The translations under genes were made by a program, and so were the position numbers. Below are positions 1 through 9,282 of a DNA stretch of 64,000 nt, one piece after another; position 1 is the first letter of the stretch; each line of letters opens with the position of its first letter. Under the pieces are notes generated by a model. That model was not told the origin of the DNA, did no database searches, and saw only the letters and a list, made by a program, of their open reading frames with translations. Source of the DNA: VXYL01 sp965199945 (GTDB lineage Bacteria > Pseudomonadota > Gammaproteobacteria > Pseudomonadales > Azotimanducaceae); assembly GCA_965199945.1 (NCBI GenBank), contig OZ241354.1, positions 2,852,001 through 2,916,000 of the forward strand. Direction: 5' to 3'.

Positions 1-2
1 CT

Positions 3-299
3 CTCGACACTGGCGTTCCCTTGGCCGGCGGCCGCTTCCCGCGCCGCCCGCTCGCCGACGAAGCGGAACGCTTCAAGACGCTGCAATCGGCACCGGATGC
101 GAGCGTGCGCTACGTCGCGCCGGCCACCGAGCACGCCACCGCCATGCCCACGCGACTGCCTTGGGTGCCCGTGCCGGTCGCCTGCTCGCGCTGGGAGGCG
201 ATTCTGGTGTGCCGGCCGCAGGAGGGGGGTGCCGACGGGGCCAAGCAAGACCGCAGCGACCGCATCCCGCGGCAAGCGGTGTCGAGCTTCGTCGATTGA
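3..299 (+). CDS. C-terminal part of an unidentified protein (5' end outside window)
   Basis: An open frame runs in from the left edge with no start codon needed and ends at a TGA at 297-299, giving 98 visible codons. The composition (PLADEAERFK, LPWVPVPVAC) looks like a genuine protein end rather than the arginine-rich translations of the other frames. No domain or catalytic motif can be recognised in the visible part, and I cannot name the family. It precedes the oxidoreductase gene on the same strand by about 200 bases, so joint transcription is possible but not shown. Confidence 0.4.
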   Translation, partial: LDTGVPLAGGRFPRRPLADEAERFKTLQSAPDASVRYVAPATEHATAMPTRLPWVPVPVACSRWEAILVCRPQEGGADGAKQDRSDRIPRQAVSSFVD

Positions 300-502
300 G
301 CGCGGCACCCCAACGGGTATGTTCGAGTTGCTTCGCAAAACTCCGTCGAGTGGGCGGGATGTTCGTCGAGGCCCGGACCTTGGGACACCGCCAATCCGGT
401 TCGTCATCTGCGAAAGCAGTGGTGATACGCTTGCCGCGACCCCGACCTTGAAACGCGGCGGCGCGACATGGCGCTCCCGCATGCCGCAACAGGAGACCAG
501 CC

Positions 503-1444
503 ATGACCAACGCCAAGCCGCACTTCGGCGTGACGCTGCCGCAGATCAAGCGCCCTTGGGTTGCCGCCGCCGAGGCGGCGCGCGGCTTCGAGAAGCTCGG
601 CTTCGATTCGCTGTGGGTGTGCGACCATCTCTACGGCCCGCAATCGCCGCAGTTGCCGATTCTGGAGGCGTGGTCGATGGTGAGCGCCATCGCCGCCATC
701 ACCGAGCGGGTGGAGATCGGCACGCTGGTGACGCCGGCCGGAATGCGCAACCCGGCGCATCTCGGCAAGGTCATCGCCACCGCGGACAACATCGCCGGCG
801 GGCGCGTCATCGCCGGCCTCGGCGGCGGCTGGATGCCGCGCGAGTTCACGGATTTCGGCATGCCCTTCCTCGGCACCGGGCAGCGCCTTCGGCAATTGGC
901 CGAGACGGTGGAACTCTTCAAGCGCATGTGGGGCGACGAGCAGGAGACCAGCTACGCCGGCGAGTTCGTGCAGGCGCAGAACGTGGTCTGCCAGCCGAAG
1001 CCGCCGCGCCAAGTGCCGATCCTGATCGGCGGCGCCGGCGAGAAGGTCACCTTGAAGCTCGTCGCAGAGCAGGCGGACATCTGGAACAACCTCGCCGGCC
1101 AGCAAGCCGCCTTGGCGCACAAGATGGACGTGCTCAAGCGCCACTGCGACGCCGTCGGCAGAGACCCAGGCGACATCGTCGCCAGCCAGCAGTGCCTGGT
1201 GACCATCGCCCCGGACGCCGAACGCGCCGGCCCGATGGCCGACCGGGCTGAGAAGATCTTCGGCGGACACATGGGCGATCCCAAGGGCCCGCTCGCCATC
1301 ACTGGCACGCCCGAGCGCTGCGCCGAGCAGATCGGGAAGCACGTCGACCTCGGCTGCACGATGTTCGTGATGGAGTTCTTCGGCAAGGACACCTTGGAGC
1401 CGGCGCAACTGTTCGCCGAGGAAGTGCTGCCGAACTTCCGCTGA
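503..1444 (+). CDS. Luciferase-like (LLM class) flavin/F420-dependent oxidoreductase
   Basis: This 313-residue protein has the bacterial-luciferase-like TIM-barrel pattern. The N terminus is FGVTLPQIKRP, followed by GFDSLWVCDHLYGP, then the strand and loop ITERVEIGTLVTPAGMRNP, and the cofactor-side segment GGRVIAGLGGGWMPREF. Members reduce or oxidise organic substrates with FMN or F420; the substrate cannot be read from sequence. The start is well supported: AGGAGA lies 7 bases before the ATG. The last barrel strands (GCTMFVMEFFGKD) are present, so the gene looks complete. It is followed after 24 bases by the secreted hydrolase gene on the same strand. Two more family members lie at 35-38 kb, but they belong to different subgroups judged by their N-terminal motifs. 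Confidence 0.88.
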   Translation: MTNAKPHFGVTLPQIKRPWVAAAEAARGFEKLGFDSLWVCDHLYGPQSPQLPILEAWSMVSAIAAITERVEIGTLVTPAGMRNPAHLGKVIATADNIAGGRVIAGLGGGWMPREFTDFGMPFLGTGQRLRQLAETVELFKRMWGDEQETSYAGEFVQAQNVVCQPKPPRQVPILIGGAGEKVTLKLVAEQADIWNNLAGQQAALAHKMDVLKRHCDAVGRDPGDIVASQQCLVTIAPDAERAGPMADRAEKIFGGHMGDPKGPLAITGTPERCAEQIGKHVDLGCTMFVMEFFGKDTLEPAQLFAEEVLPNFR

Positions 1445-1468
1445 GCACAGGGCACCGCCGGCAGCGTC

Positions 1469-2872
1469 TTGAGCAAGCCACGGCGTGTCCTGCTGCGGGG
1501 CCGCCCCGTTCTCCGCCACTGGCAGGGCGCACTGTGCATCCTGACGATGGCGCTTGCCGCCAATGCCATGGCCTTCGACGGCCCGCTCATCGTGAGCGAC
1601 AACGGCCGCCACTTGGCCTTCGCCGACGGCACGCCCTTCTACTACGTCGCCGACACGCCTTGGCAACTGCTGGCCTCGCTGCCGCTCGACGAGGCCAAGG
1701 AGTACATCGACATTCGCCGTTCCCAGGGCTTCACCGCGCTGCAGCTGGTCGCCACGCCGTGGTCCTTCGACGACCGCGCCGCGCACTGGGACTTCAACGG
1801 CGAACGCGGCCAAGCGCGCGTCAACGCCTACGGCGAGGCGCCCTTCTTCGGCGTCGACGGCAGCGCCCCGACGGCAACCGCCGAGGTAGATTTCAGCCGC
1901 CCCAACGACCGCTATTGGCGGCACGTGGATGCCGTACTCGACCACTTGGCGGCGCAGGACATGGCCGCCTACTTCATCCCCCTCTGGGCCAGCAACTTCG
2001 CGTCGTCGTTCTCCGAAGACGACCACTACGCCATCGGCAGGACCCTCGGCGCACGCTATCGGCGACAGCCCAATCTCCTTTGGGCGCTCGGCGGCGACGA
2101 GGCGCGGGTGAGCGTGGCGAAGTACCGCCGCCTTCACAGTGGCTTGAAGGACGCCGGCATCACCCAGCTTGTCACCATGCATCCCCGTGCCGGACGCAGC
2201 AGCTCCGAGCACATGGACGGCGAACTGGATTTCGACTCGGTGCAGGATCGGGGCACAGTGGCGAACATGCTGCAGCGCATCGTCGGCGACCGTGCCCGCA
2301 AGCCCACAAGGCCGACCTTCTTGTGCGAGACCTGGTACGAGCATCCCGCGCATCTGGGAGACGGCGGCGTGTTCGGCATCCACAAGGCCGGCGAGACCCC
2401 GGCCTTTCGCGCCCACTACTGGGCGGCTCGTCTGCACGGCGGATTCGGCGAGGGCTACGGCGGCTGGACGAATTGGTTCAATCTGGAGCATTGGCGGCGC
2501 GACATCCGCCTGCCCGGCGCCGTCGCCATCGCCGGACACATGCAGAGCATCCTAAAGTCCGTGGACTGGGAAAACCTGCAACCGGACGCCGGAGCGGTCG
2601 TTGTCGCCGCCGAAGTCCATGCGGCGCGATCCGAAGCCAGTCGAAGCGTCGTCCTTTACGTCGCGTCGCCAGCGTGCGCAACCGTGGACGGCGCATGGTT
2701 CGGCGGCGCCTTCACGGTCGCCTGGCACGACCCGGCGGACGGCCGCACTACGCCGCCCGAGGTCGTCTCCGGCAAGCGTCTAGTCTGCTCTCCACTGCCG
2801 CACGACGCGGTGGCGGTGCTGCGGGCAAGGTCTCGGGCCGAGCCAGACGCATTCGACGAAGCTGGGAATTGA
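1469..2872 (+). CDS. Secreted DUF4038 / apiosidase-like glycoside hydrolase
   Basis: The 467-residue product starts at a TTG. A hydrophobic stretch (ALCILTMALAANAMA, about residues 21-35) looks like a signal peptide with a cut before FDG. The mature part opens with FADGTPFYYVADTPWQLL and LDEAKEYIDIRRSQGFTALQ, typical of the DUF4038 TIM-barrel related to GH140 apiosidases. Likely catalytic acids are Asp/Glu in LLWALGGDEAR and Glu in FLCETWYEHPAHLG. The C-terminal 100 residues are beta-rich and match the position of the collagen-binding-like accessory domain usual in this family. The likely role is exo-degradation of plant or algal glycans outside the cytoplasm. The substrate is inferred from family only. 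An in-frame ATG at 1547 would delete most of the signal peptide, which favours the upstream TTG. Confidence 0.82.
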   Translation: MSKPRRVLLRGRPVLRHWQGALCILTMALAANAMAFDGPLIVSDNGRHLAFADGTPFYYVADTPWQLLASLPLDEAKEYIDIRRSQGFTALQLVATPWSFDDRAAHWDFNGERGQARVNAYGEAPFFGVDGSAPTATAEVDFSRPNDRYWRHVDAVLDHLAAQDMAAYFIPLWASNFASSFSEDDHYAIGRTLGARYRRQPNLLWALGGDEARVSVAKYRRLHSGLKDAGITQLVTMHPRAGRSSSEHMDGELDFDSVQDRGTVANMLQRIVGDRARKPTRPTFLCETWYEHPAHLGDGGVFGIHKAGETPAFRAHYWAARLHGGFGEGYGGWTNWFNLEHWRRDIRLPGAVAIAGHMQSILKSVDWENLQPDAGAVVVAAEVHAARSEASRSVVLYVASPACATVDGAWFGGAFTVAWHDPADGRTTPPEVVSGKRLVCSPLPHDAVAVLRARSRAEPDAFDEAGN

Positions 2873-2903
2873 GGAGCGGGCGTCTCCGCCGACGCGAACT
2901 TCG

Positions 2904-5486
2904 TCAGGGTGCCTGGAGGCCGATTGTCTCGCTCCACACGCGGCTTTCCCCGGGCACGTATTGGCCAGTATCGATGCTGGCGACCCTGTAGTCGGGAAGA
3001 AGGCGTTCCGCGGCGCAGCGCCGCCCGTCGTGAAAGCCGAACGTCCCAAAGAGGAAGTCGAGATTGTCGAATCCATGCTGCTGACGATCGAGCGGCAGCT
3101 CGGCGACATCGACGGCTCGCAGATGCAGGAAAAACGGGGCCTCGACATCTTCGTACGAGCACTCCTCCTTGACGTAGACCAGCCGGTTCCCGTCCAAGTA
3201 CACGTCGAAGGCGGAACTGGCGGCAGGCCGCATGTCTTCGACGCTCCCGATCATTTTATCGACCGCTCCCGGGGCGATCCTCGCCTGCCATTTGCGGCCT
3301 TCCCCAGGCACGTACTGGCCAGTGTCGATGCTGGCGATTCTGTAGTCGGGTAGAGGGCGTTCCACGGCGCAGCGCCGGCCGTCGTGAAAGCCGGACGTCC
3401 CAAAGAGGAAGTCGAGATTGTCGAATCCATGCTGCTGACGATCGAGCGGCAGCTCCGCAACATCGACGGCTCGCAGATGCAGGAAGAACGGGGCGTCGAC
3501 ATCCTCGTCGCCGCATTCCTCCTTGAAGTAGACCAGCCGGTTTTCGTCCAAGTACACTTCGAAGGCGGATCTGGCCGCCAGCCGCATGTCGTCGACGCTC
3601 TCGATCACTTTGTCGACCGCTCCCGGGAGGACGATCCGCTCGCTCCACTTGCGTCCCTCCTCCCCAGGCATGTATTGGCCGGTGTCGATGCTCGCGATCC
3701 TGTAGTCGCGAAGAGGGCGTTCCGCGGCGCAGCGTCCATTGCCGCGAAGACCGTATCTCCAAAAGGAGAAGTCAAGATTGTCGTATCCATGTGGCCGACG
3801 ACGGGGCTCCAAGTCGGCGATGTCGACGGGATGGAGATGCAGGAAGAACGGGGCGTCGACATCCTCGTCGCTGCACTCCTCCTTGACGTAGACCAGCCGG
3901 TTTTCGTCCAAGTACATGTCGAAGGTGGAGCTGGCGATTGGCCGCACGTCTTCGACGCTCTCGACCGCCTTTGCGACCGCTCTCGAATTGACCATCGCGA
4001 AGTACCAAGAGACGGCCCCGACAACGACCAGCAGCCCAAGCAAAAGCGCCGAGAGCTTGCCCACCTCCGCCGGTGACATTCGCCAATGCATCGTTTTCAG
4101 GGACAGCATGAGACAAGAATAACACAGCGCGAGGGGAACGAACACGTACCGCGCAGTGCGAAAGTGGAGGTCCTCCGAGATCAGGAACGTCAGGGAGCAC
4201 GCGGCCATCAGGCCGACGATCCACAGCACGCTCCAGAGCAAGACGGAGCGTCCCCGGCGAGCCTCGAAGGCGGCCAAGCCGAAAGAGACCGTCAGCGAGG
4301 ATGCCGCAACAGCCGTCGGAACGATGCCCGACGGCCAGGAACGCGGCCAATACGCAGCGTAGAAGTAATCCAGATAGACCGGTGGATATACCGTCGAGGC
4401 CGGCGATCCGACGGAGTCCTCGACGGACACAACCAATCCGATCCAGAAGCTCGACCACACGTTGTCGGCGCCTAGGAACATGGCCTTGACCAACTGCCCG
4501 AGGATGTAGCAGACGACGATGCCGGCGCCGTAGAGGGCGATGCACAACATCGCCTTCCTTGTCCTCTCGGCCACATCCGAGGCGCTGCTGCCGAGCCAGA
4601 CCACCATCCCGATCCAAGTGGCCGCAAGGAAGGTGTGCCCTTCGCCCAGCCACAGGTAGGACGACACCGTTCCTCCGGCGAAGCAATAGACCTCCACCGC
4701 GGACGACGCGCGTCCGTCTTCTTGTGCGCCGTCCCTCGGCCCCCGCTTCCAACGTCGCGGCGCTTCGGGCCCCGCAAGGCTCGTGAAAACGGCCAAGCCG
4801 GCAGCGAACAGCACCGTCCACAAGTACGGCAAGCCATTGGCCAGGTCCGACCAGTAGTGGATGCCGGAGAAGAAAGCGCCAAACACGAGCAATGGCATGG
4901 CGGGCAAGAACATCTTCGGAGAGAGCAGAAACAGGGAGATCGCCAGCAGGAAGTAGGCGACGTAGGTACCCATTCCTATGGCCTTTCGGACATCGTAGAC
5001 GGAACCGTAGCGCAGTGCGATGGCGTAGAGCGCCTTGCTGCCGAACCAATAGCGGGTCTTGAGAACGCGCTCAGATACCGCCGCGCCGTTCACGGCGGCC
5101 TCAAAGTTGGCGCACGGGCCCAACGGACTCCAACTGAAATCCCGCAACACCACCGCTCTGCGAAAGGCACTTTCGTTGCCAGCCGCTCGGCTGGCTTGCC
5201 TCGCCCCCGCCAGCACGGCCGCCGACATCTCGCAGTGCTCGTACATGGTCTTATAACCCTTCGCATGGCCCGGGTCGGGACGATTCGATTCGAGTTCGGT
5301 CTTGAATCGCTGCATGGCCAAGTCGTAGGGCAGCTGATTGCCGAGATGATGCAGCAGGAAAAAGAGCACGGTGGCGAAGAGCGCGACGGCCCCACAGGCC
5401 GGAACAAGCCGAGACGGACGCGCGCTTCCGAATATCCGCAACGTGGACACTCTCCATATTCCCAGTCGCGCTGCGTTCTTCTTCAT
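2904..5486 (-). CDS. Multi-pass membrane protein with a triplicated C-terminal domain (paralog 3)
   Basis: This 860-residue protein starts at ATG 5486 (MKKNAARLGIWRVSTLRIFG), inside an ATGA overlap with the stop of the preceding paralog. TM1 (AVALFATVLFFLLHHLG) is followed by a charged extracytoplasmic loop (LPYDLAMQRFKTELES) and roughly nine further hydrophobic helices up to about residue 500. After the last helix (LSALLLGLLVVVGAVSWYFA) come three copies of a soluble domain of 118-120 residues. Each copy carries YLDENRLVY-type, EECxxEDVDAPFFLHL, HGFDNLDF and TGQYxPGE motifs. The two upstream paralogs have this domain once. The topology of an N-terminal helix, a first acidic loop and a C-terminal periplasmic domain recalls GT-C glycosyltransferases, but no family signature can be confirmed. 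It is last in the envelope-glycan operon. Function is unknown. Confidence 0.82.
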   Translation of the reverse strand: MKKNAARLGIWRVSTLRIFGSARPSRLVPACGAVALFATVLFFLLHHLGNQLPYDLAMQRFKTELESNRPDPGHAKGYKTMYEHCEMSAAVLAGARQASRAAGNESAFRRAVVLRDFSWSPLGPCANFEAAVNGAAVSERVLKTRYWFGSKALYAIALRYGSVYDVRKAIGMGTYVAYFLLAISLFLLSPKMFLPAMPLLVFGAFFSGIHYWSDLANGLPYLWTVLFAAGLAVFTSLAGPEAPRRWKRGPRDGAQEDGRASSAVEVYCFAGGTVSSYLWLGEGHTFLAATWIGMVVWLGSSASDVAERTRKAMLCIALYGAGIVVCYILGQLVKAMFLGADNVWSSFWIGLVVSVEDSVGSPASTVYPPVYLDYFYAAYWPRSWPSGIVPTAVAASSLTVSFGLAAFEARRGRSVLLWSVLWIVGLMAACSLTFLISEDLHFRTARYVFVPLALCYSCLMLSLKTMHWRMSPAEVGKLSALLLGLLVVVGAVSWYFAMVNSRAVAKAVESVEDVRPIASSTFDMYLDENRLVYVKEECSDEDVDAPFFLHLHPVDIADLEPRRRPHGYDNLDFSFWRYGLRGNGRCAAERPLRDYRIASIDTGQYMPGEEGRKWSERIVLPGAVDKVIESVDDMRLAARSAFEVYLDENRLVYFKEECGDEDVDAPFFLHLRAVDVAELPLDRQQHGFDNLDFLFGTSGFHDGRRCAVERPLPDYRIASIDTGQYVPGEGRKWQARIAPGAVDKMIGSVEDMRPAASSAFDVYLDGNRLVYVKEECSYEDVEAPFFLHLRAVDVAELPLDRQQHGFDNLDFLFGTFGFHDGRRCAAERLLPDYRVASIDTGQYVPGESRVWSETIGLQAP
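2906..3985 (-). repeat. Three tandem copies of a 354-360 bp coding repeat
   Basis: The 3' end of the gene contains three head-to-tail copies of one domain. The anchor GTC[GA]AGATTG (plus-strand reading) occurs at about 3057, 3411 and 3771, which are 354 and 360 bases apart. The two copies nearest the gene end (2906 to about 3262 and 3262 to about 3620) are more alike, sharing LPLDRQQHGFDNLDFLFGT. The first copy (about 3620-3985) differs more. All spacings are multiples of three, so the frame is kept. The pattern suggests two successive in-frame duplications. Confidence 0.85.
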
Positions 5487-7423
5487 TGGGCTCCCCTCGC
5501 GCGCCGCTCGCTTGCGAGCGGCCCCCGCTGAGGGATCTCGATTCTTGCCCTCCACAGCGGGCCCTTCCCCTCCGTGAACTGGCCGGTTTCGACGCTCGCG
5601 ATGCCGTAGTCGGGCAGCGCGCGCACGGCGGCGCAGCGCCCGTCGCTCCGAAGAATGCCGTGGCGCCACGGTATCCAATAGCGCAGCCGATAGAACGAGA
5701 AATTGAGATTGTCGAATCCATGCGGCTGCCGATGACTCGGCAGGTTGGCGACATCGGCGGGATGGACATGCAGAAAGAACCGGGCGTCGACGTCCTCGTC
5801 GCCGCATTCCTCCTTGACGTAGACCAGCCGATTTCCGTCCAGGTACACGTCGAAGACCGCGCTGACAACTGGCCGCATGTGCGCGACGCTTTCGATCAAC
5901 TTGGCGGTCATCCTCGATTCGACCGGGAGGTACCAGGAGACGGCCCCGACAACGACGATCACGATGCCGAGCAGGGCAGCCGAGAGCCGGCTCGCCGTCG
6001 CCAACGGCATCCGCCAGTGCATCGTCCACGCGCAGAGGACGAGCGAGGACAAGCACAGGGCGAGGGGTATGAATACGAACCGGGCTGTTCGGTAGGTCTC
6101 GCCCTCCGCATACAGGAACCTCATGGAGACGACGGCAACCAGGCACACCATCCACAGCACGCCCCAGAGCAAACCGGAGCGTCCCCTTCGCGCCTCGAAG
6201 ACCGCGAGACCAAGTGCGATCGTCAGCGAAGACGCCGCAGCGGCCGTCGAAACGACGCCCGACGGCAGCCAATTCGGCCAAGCCATGGCGTAGAAGAAAT
6301 CGAGGTATCTCGACACATGCACCTCGGTCGACGGCGCCGGCCACGCGGCCAATGCGCCCAACCCATCGAAGCCTCTGGCGACGCCAACCAATCCGCTCCA
6401 GAAGTTCCACCACACCGCCGCGCCCAGGAACATGGCCTTGACCACCTGTCCGAGGGCGTAGCAGATCACCAAGCCGGCGCCGTAGGACACGATGCACGAC
6501 GCCGCCCTCTTGGTCCTCTCCGTGTACGAGGCCCAGCCTCCGAACCAGACTATCATCCCGATCCACACCGTCGCGAGGAACGTGTGCCCGTCGCCAAGCC
6601 CCAGATAGATCGACACCGCTCCCCCGGCAAAGCAGCAGACCGGCAGCGTCCCGTGCCAGGTTCTCCCCTCGTCGCCGCGCATCAGCAAAGCGAGGCCCGC
6701 CGCGAACAGCACCGTCCACAAGTACGGCAGGCCGTTGGCGACATCCGCCCAGTATTCGATGCCCGAGAAGAAGGCGCCGAATACGAGCAAGGGCGCGGCG
6801 AGCAGCAGCATCTTCGGGGAGAGCAGGAACAAGGAGACCGCCAACAGCAAATAGGCGACGTGCGTGGCGGTCCGTGTGAGCTCCCGAATCTGGTAGACGG
6901 AAAACCAGCGCAGGGCGATGGCGTAGAGCGCCTTGCCTCCGAACCAGTAGCGCGTCTTGAGAACGCCTTTCGGAACGACGGCGCCGTTCGCTGCGGCTTC
7001 AAGCAGGTTGCAGTAGATTTCGGCGTCAAGGACGTCAAGGTGCGGGGTGCCGGGCGTCGGAATCAACCGCTTCAAGATTATCGCGTTGCGCAAGGCGCTC
7101 TCTCCACCGGCCTCTTCCGCTCGCCCCACTTGCCCCACTTGCCCTGCTCGCATTGCTCCCGCCATCACGATGCCGGAAAGCTCGCAGTACTCGTACATCC
7201 CCTTGTAGTCCTTGGCATGTCCCGGGTCGGGACGATCCGACTCGGACTCGACTTGGAATCGCTGCGCGGCCAAGTCGTACGGGAGCTGGTTGCCGACATG
7301 GTGCAGGAGGAAGAAGAACGCCGTGGCGAGAAGGGCAACGGCAGCGCACGACCAACAAAGACGATACGGGCGAGCGTTCCCAAACACCCACCCCAACACC
7401 CCCGATGTGGACACTCTGTTCAC
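5483..7423 (-). CDS. Multi-pass membrane protein, paralog 2 of 3
   Basis: This 646-residue product reads from a GTG at 7423, whose last bases form a GTGA overlap with the stop of paralog 1; a second GTG three codons on is an alternative. It has the same plan as its neighbours: TM1 (CAAVALLATAFFFLLHHVG), the loop LPYDLAAQRFQVESES, about ten hydrophobic helices with the shared segment YAIALRWFSVYQIRELT and the run SLFLLSPKMLLLAAPLLVFG. It ends with a single soluble domain (YLDGNRLVYVKEECGDED, FFLHVHPADVANLP, HGFDNLNF, VETGQF). The stop at 5483 overlaps the next start as ATGA. The protein is presumably in the inner membrane with the tail domain outside. It may process or export an envelope glycan, inferred only from operon context. 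Confidence 0.82.
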   Translation of the reverse strand: MNRVSTSGVLGWVFGNARPYRLCWSCAAVALLATAFFFLLHHVGNQLPYDLAAQRFQVESESDRPDPGHAKDYKGMYEYCELSGIVMAGAMRAGQVGQVGRAEEAGGESALRNAIILKRLIPTPGTPHLDVLDAEIYCNLLEAAANGAVVPKGVLKTRYWFGGKALYAIALRWFSVYQIRELTRTATHVAYLLLAVSLFLLSPKMLLLAAPLLVFGAFFSGIEYWADVANGLPYLWTVLFAAGLALLMRGDEGRTWHGTLPVCCFAGGAVSIYLGLGDGHTFLATVWIGMIVWFGGWASYTERTKRAASCIVSYGAGLVICYALGQVVKAMFLGAAVWWNFWSGLVGVARGFDGLGALAAWPAPSTEVHVSRYLDFFYAMAWPNWLPSGVVSTAAAASSLTIALGLAVFEARRGRSGLLWGVLWMVCLVAVVSMRFLYAEGETYRTARFVFIPLALCLSSLVLCAWTMHWRMPLATASRLSAALLGIVIVVVGAVSWYLPVESRMTAKLIESVAHMRPVVSAVFDVYLDGNRLVYVKEECGDEDVDARFFLHVHPADVANLPSHRQPHGFDNLNFSFYRLRYWIPWRHGILRSDGRCAAVRALPDYGIASVETGQFTEGKGPLWRARIEIPQRGPLASERRARGAQ

Positions 7424-9282
7424 TCGAGGCTCGCAAGGTCGATTCTCTGCTCCCACGTTCGGCCTTTCTCGAGCACGTATTGACCAGTGTGAATGGCAGC
7501 CAGATCGTAGCCGGGGAGATTGAGGAGGGCCGTGCAGCGCCGGTCGCGAAAGCCAAAGTGAACGAAATGGAAATCGAGATTGTCGAACCCGTGCGGCCGA
7601 CGGCCGTCCGGCAGATCGGCGACGTCGGTGGGGTAGAGATGCACGAAGAACGGGGCGTCGACGTCCTCGACGTCGCACTCTTCCTTCACATAGACCAGCC
7701 GGTTGCCGTCCAAGTAGACATCATAGGTGGAGCGGATGATCGGCCGCACTTCCTCGACGCTTGCGATCACTTTCTCGACCGTGCTCAGTTCGTGCCTCGC
7801 GATCAGCCAAGAGATGCACCCGGCAACGACCAGCAGTACCGGCAGTTTCCACTTCGTCGCCAACGACGCCCGCCAATCCACCGTCCACGCGGACAGGACG
7901 AGACAGGACGCGCACAAGGCAAGGGGGACGAACGCGAACCTGGCGGTTCGATAGTGCAAGTCCTCGGTGATCAGGAACGTCAGGGCCGCGATCGCCATGA
8001 GGCCGACGATCCAGAGAACGCCCCAAAGCAAATCCCGGCGTCCCTTGTGCGCCTCGAAGGCGGCGAGCCCGAGGGAGGCAGTCAGCGAGAACACGGCGAT
8101 GGACGTCGGGACGACGTGTGCCGGCAACCACTCCGGCCAGTAGACGGCGTAGGAGGAATCGAGGTACGCGGACACATCCAGCGCATTTCGCGTCTGCGTC
8201 ACGGACGCGCTCTGCCAAGTGGCGTCGACGTCCCCAACCAGTGCGTTCCAGAAGATCTCGACTACGCGCGTACCTCGGAACATGACCTTGACTGCCTGCC
8301 CGATGGCGTAGCAGACCACGATTCCGGCACCGTAGAGGACGATGCACAATACCGCCCTCTTGGTCCTGGCGGCCACGCCCGGCGCCGCGCCGCCGAACCA
8401 GACCACCATGCCGATCCAAGTGACCGCGAGGAACGTGTGCCCGTCGCCCAACCACAGATAGGACGACACCGTTCCTGCCGCGAAGCAAAAGACTGGCACC
8501 GTCCCGGACCAACTCCTTTCATCCCCGCCTTGCACGACTTCCTCGCGGCGCGTCAGGCGCGTCGACAAGGCAAGGCCAGCCGCGAACAGCGCCGTCCACA
8601 AGTATGGAAAGCCGTTGGCGACATCGGCCCAGTAGTCGATGCCGGAGAAGAAAGCGCCGAACACGACCAGGGGCGCCGCGAGCAGCAGCATCTTCGGGGC
8701 AAGCAGCAACAAGGAGACCGCCAGCAGAAGATAGGCGGCGCGGGTGGCGACCTTCGTGAACTCTCGAATCTCGTAGACGGAAGCCCAGCGCAAGGCGATG
8801 GCGTAGAGCGCCTTTCCTCCCCACCAATAGAGCGTTCGGAGATAACCTTCCCCGACTGCGCTGCCGTTCAGCGCGGCCTCGAGTGCCCCGCAACCAGTCC
8901 TGTCGGCGCCGCCCGGCCAGAGTCGGAGCTCTCTCAACAGCACCGCATTGCGGAAGGCGCGATCCTCGTCGGCGCCGGTCTCTCTGCTTCCGCCCAGCAC
9001 GGCATTCGCCACAAGGCAGTACTCGTGCCAGGTCTTGTAGCCCTTGGCATGTCCTTCGTCGGGACGATCCGACTCCAATTCCGCTCTGAATCGCTCCACC
9101 GCCAGATCGTAGGGGAGCTGGTTGCCGATGTGATGCAGCAAGAAGAAGAGCGCCGTGGCGAGGAGGGCGACGGTAGCGCATGGCGGCGCGAGCTTGGACA
9201 GGGCACGCGCCGAGAGCGGGTCGGCCGACGGCGTGCTTCGCGGCAGCCGAGGCGCACCGTCGCAGCTCGTGTCGCCCGTCAT
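7420..9282 (-). CDS. Multi-pass membrane protein, paralog 1 of 3
   Basis: This 620-residue product starts at ATG 9282 (MTGDTSCDGAPRLP), overlapping the stop of the deacetylase gene as ATGA. TM1 is CATVALLATALFFLLHHIG, followed by LPYDLAVERFRAELES and the cysteine-containing loop HEYCLVANAVLGG. About ten hydrophobic helices follow, with SLLLLAPKMLLLAAPLVVFG as the clearest. One copy of the soluble tail domain closes the protein (YLDGNRLVYVKEECDVED, FFVHLYPTDVADLP, HGFDNLDF, HTGQYV). It is homologous to the next two genes along its length. The products may be isofunctional enzymes for different sugars or lipid-linked donors, which is inference. No database family can be named. Confidence 0.82.
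   Translation of the reverse strand: MTGDTSCDGAPRLPRSTPSADPLSARALSKLAPPCATVALLATALFFLLHHIGNQLPYDLAVERFRAELESDRPDEGHAKGYKTWHEYCLVANAVLGGSRETGADEDRAFRNAVLLRELRLWPGGADRTGCGALEAALNGSAVGEGYLRTLYWWGGKALYAIALRWASVYEIREFTKVATRAAYLLLAVSLLLLAPKMLLLAAPLVVFGAFFSGIDYWADVANGFPYLWTALFAAGLALSTRLTRREEVVQGGDERSWSGTVPVFCFAAGTVSSYLWLGDGHTFLAVTWIGMVVWFGGAAPGVAARTKRAVLCIVLYGAGIVVCYAIGQAVKVMFRGTRVVEIFWNALVGDVDATWQSASVTQTRNALDVSAYLDSSYAVYWPEWLPAHVVPTSIAVFSLTASLGLAAFEAHKGRRDLLWGVLWIVGLMAIAALTFLITEDLHYRTARFAFVPLALCASCLVLSAWTVDWRASLATKWKLPVLLVVAGCISWLIARHELSTVEKVIASVEEVRPIIRSTYDVYLDGNRLVYVKEECDVEDVDAPFFVHLYPTDVADLPDGRRPHGFDNLDFHFVHFGFRDRRCTALLNLPGYDLAAIHTGQYVLEKGRTWEQRIDLASLE

Noticed and set aside
5487..6719. Upstream extension of the membrane paralog 3 frame
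   Set aside because: This extension is the antisense-frame shadow of paralog 2. The real start is ATG 5486, supported by the ATGA overlap and alignment with the other paralogs.
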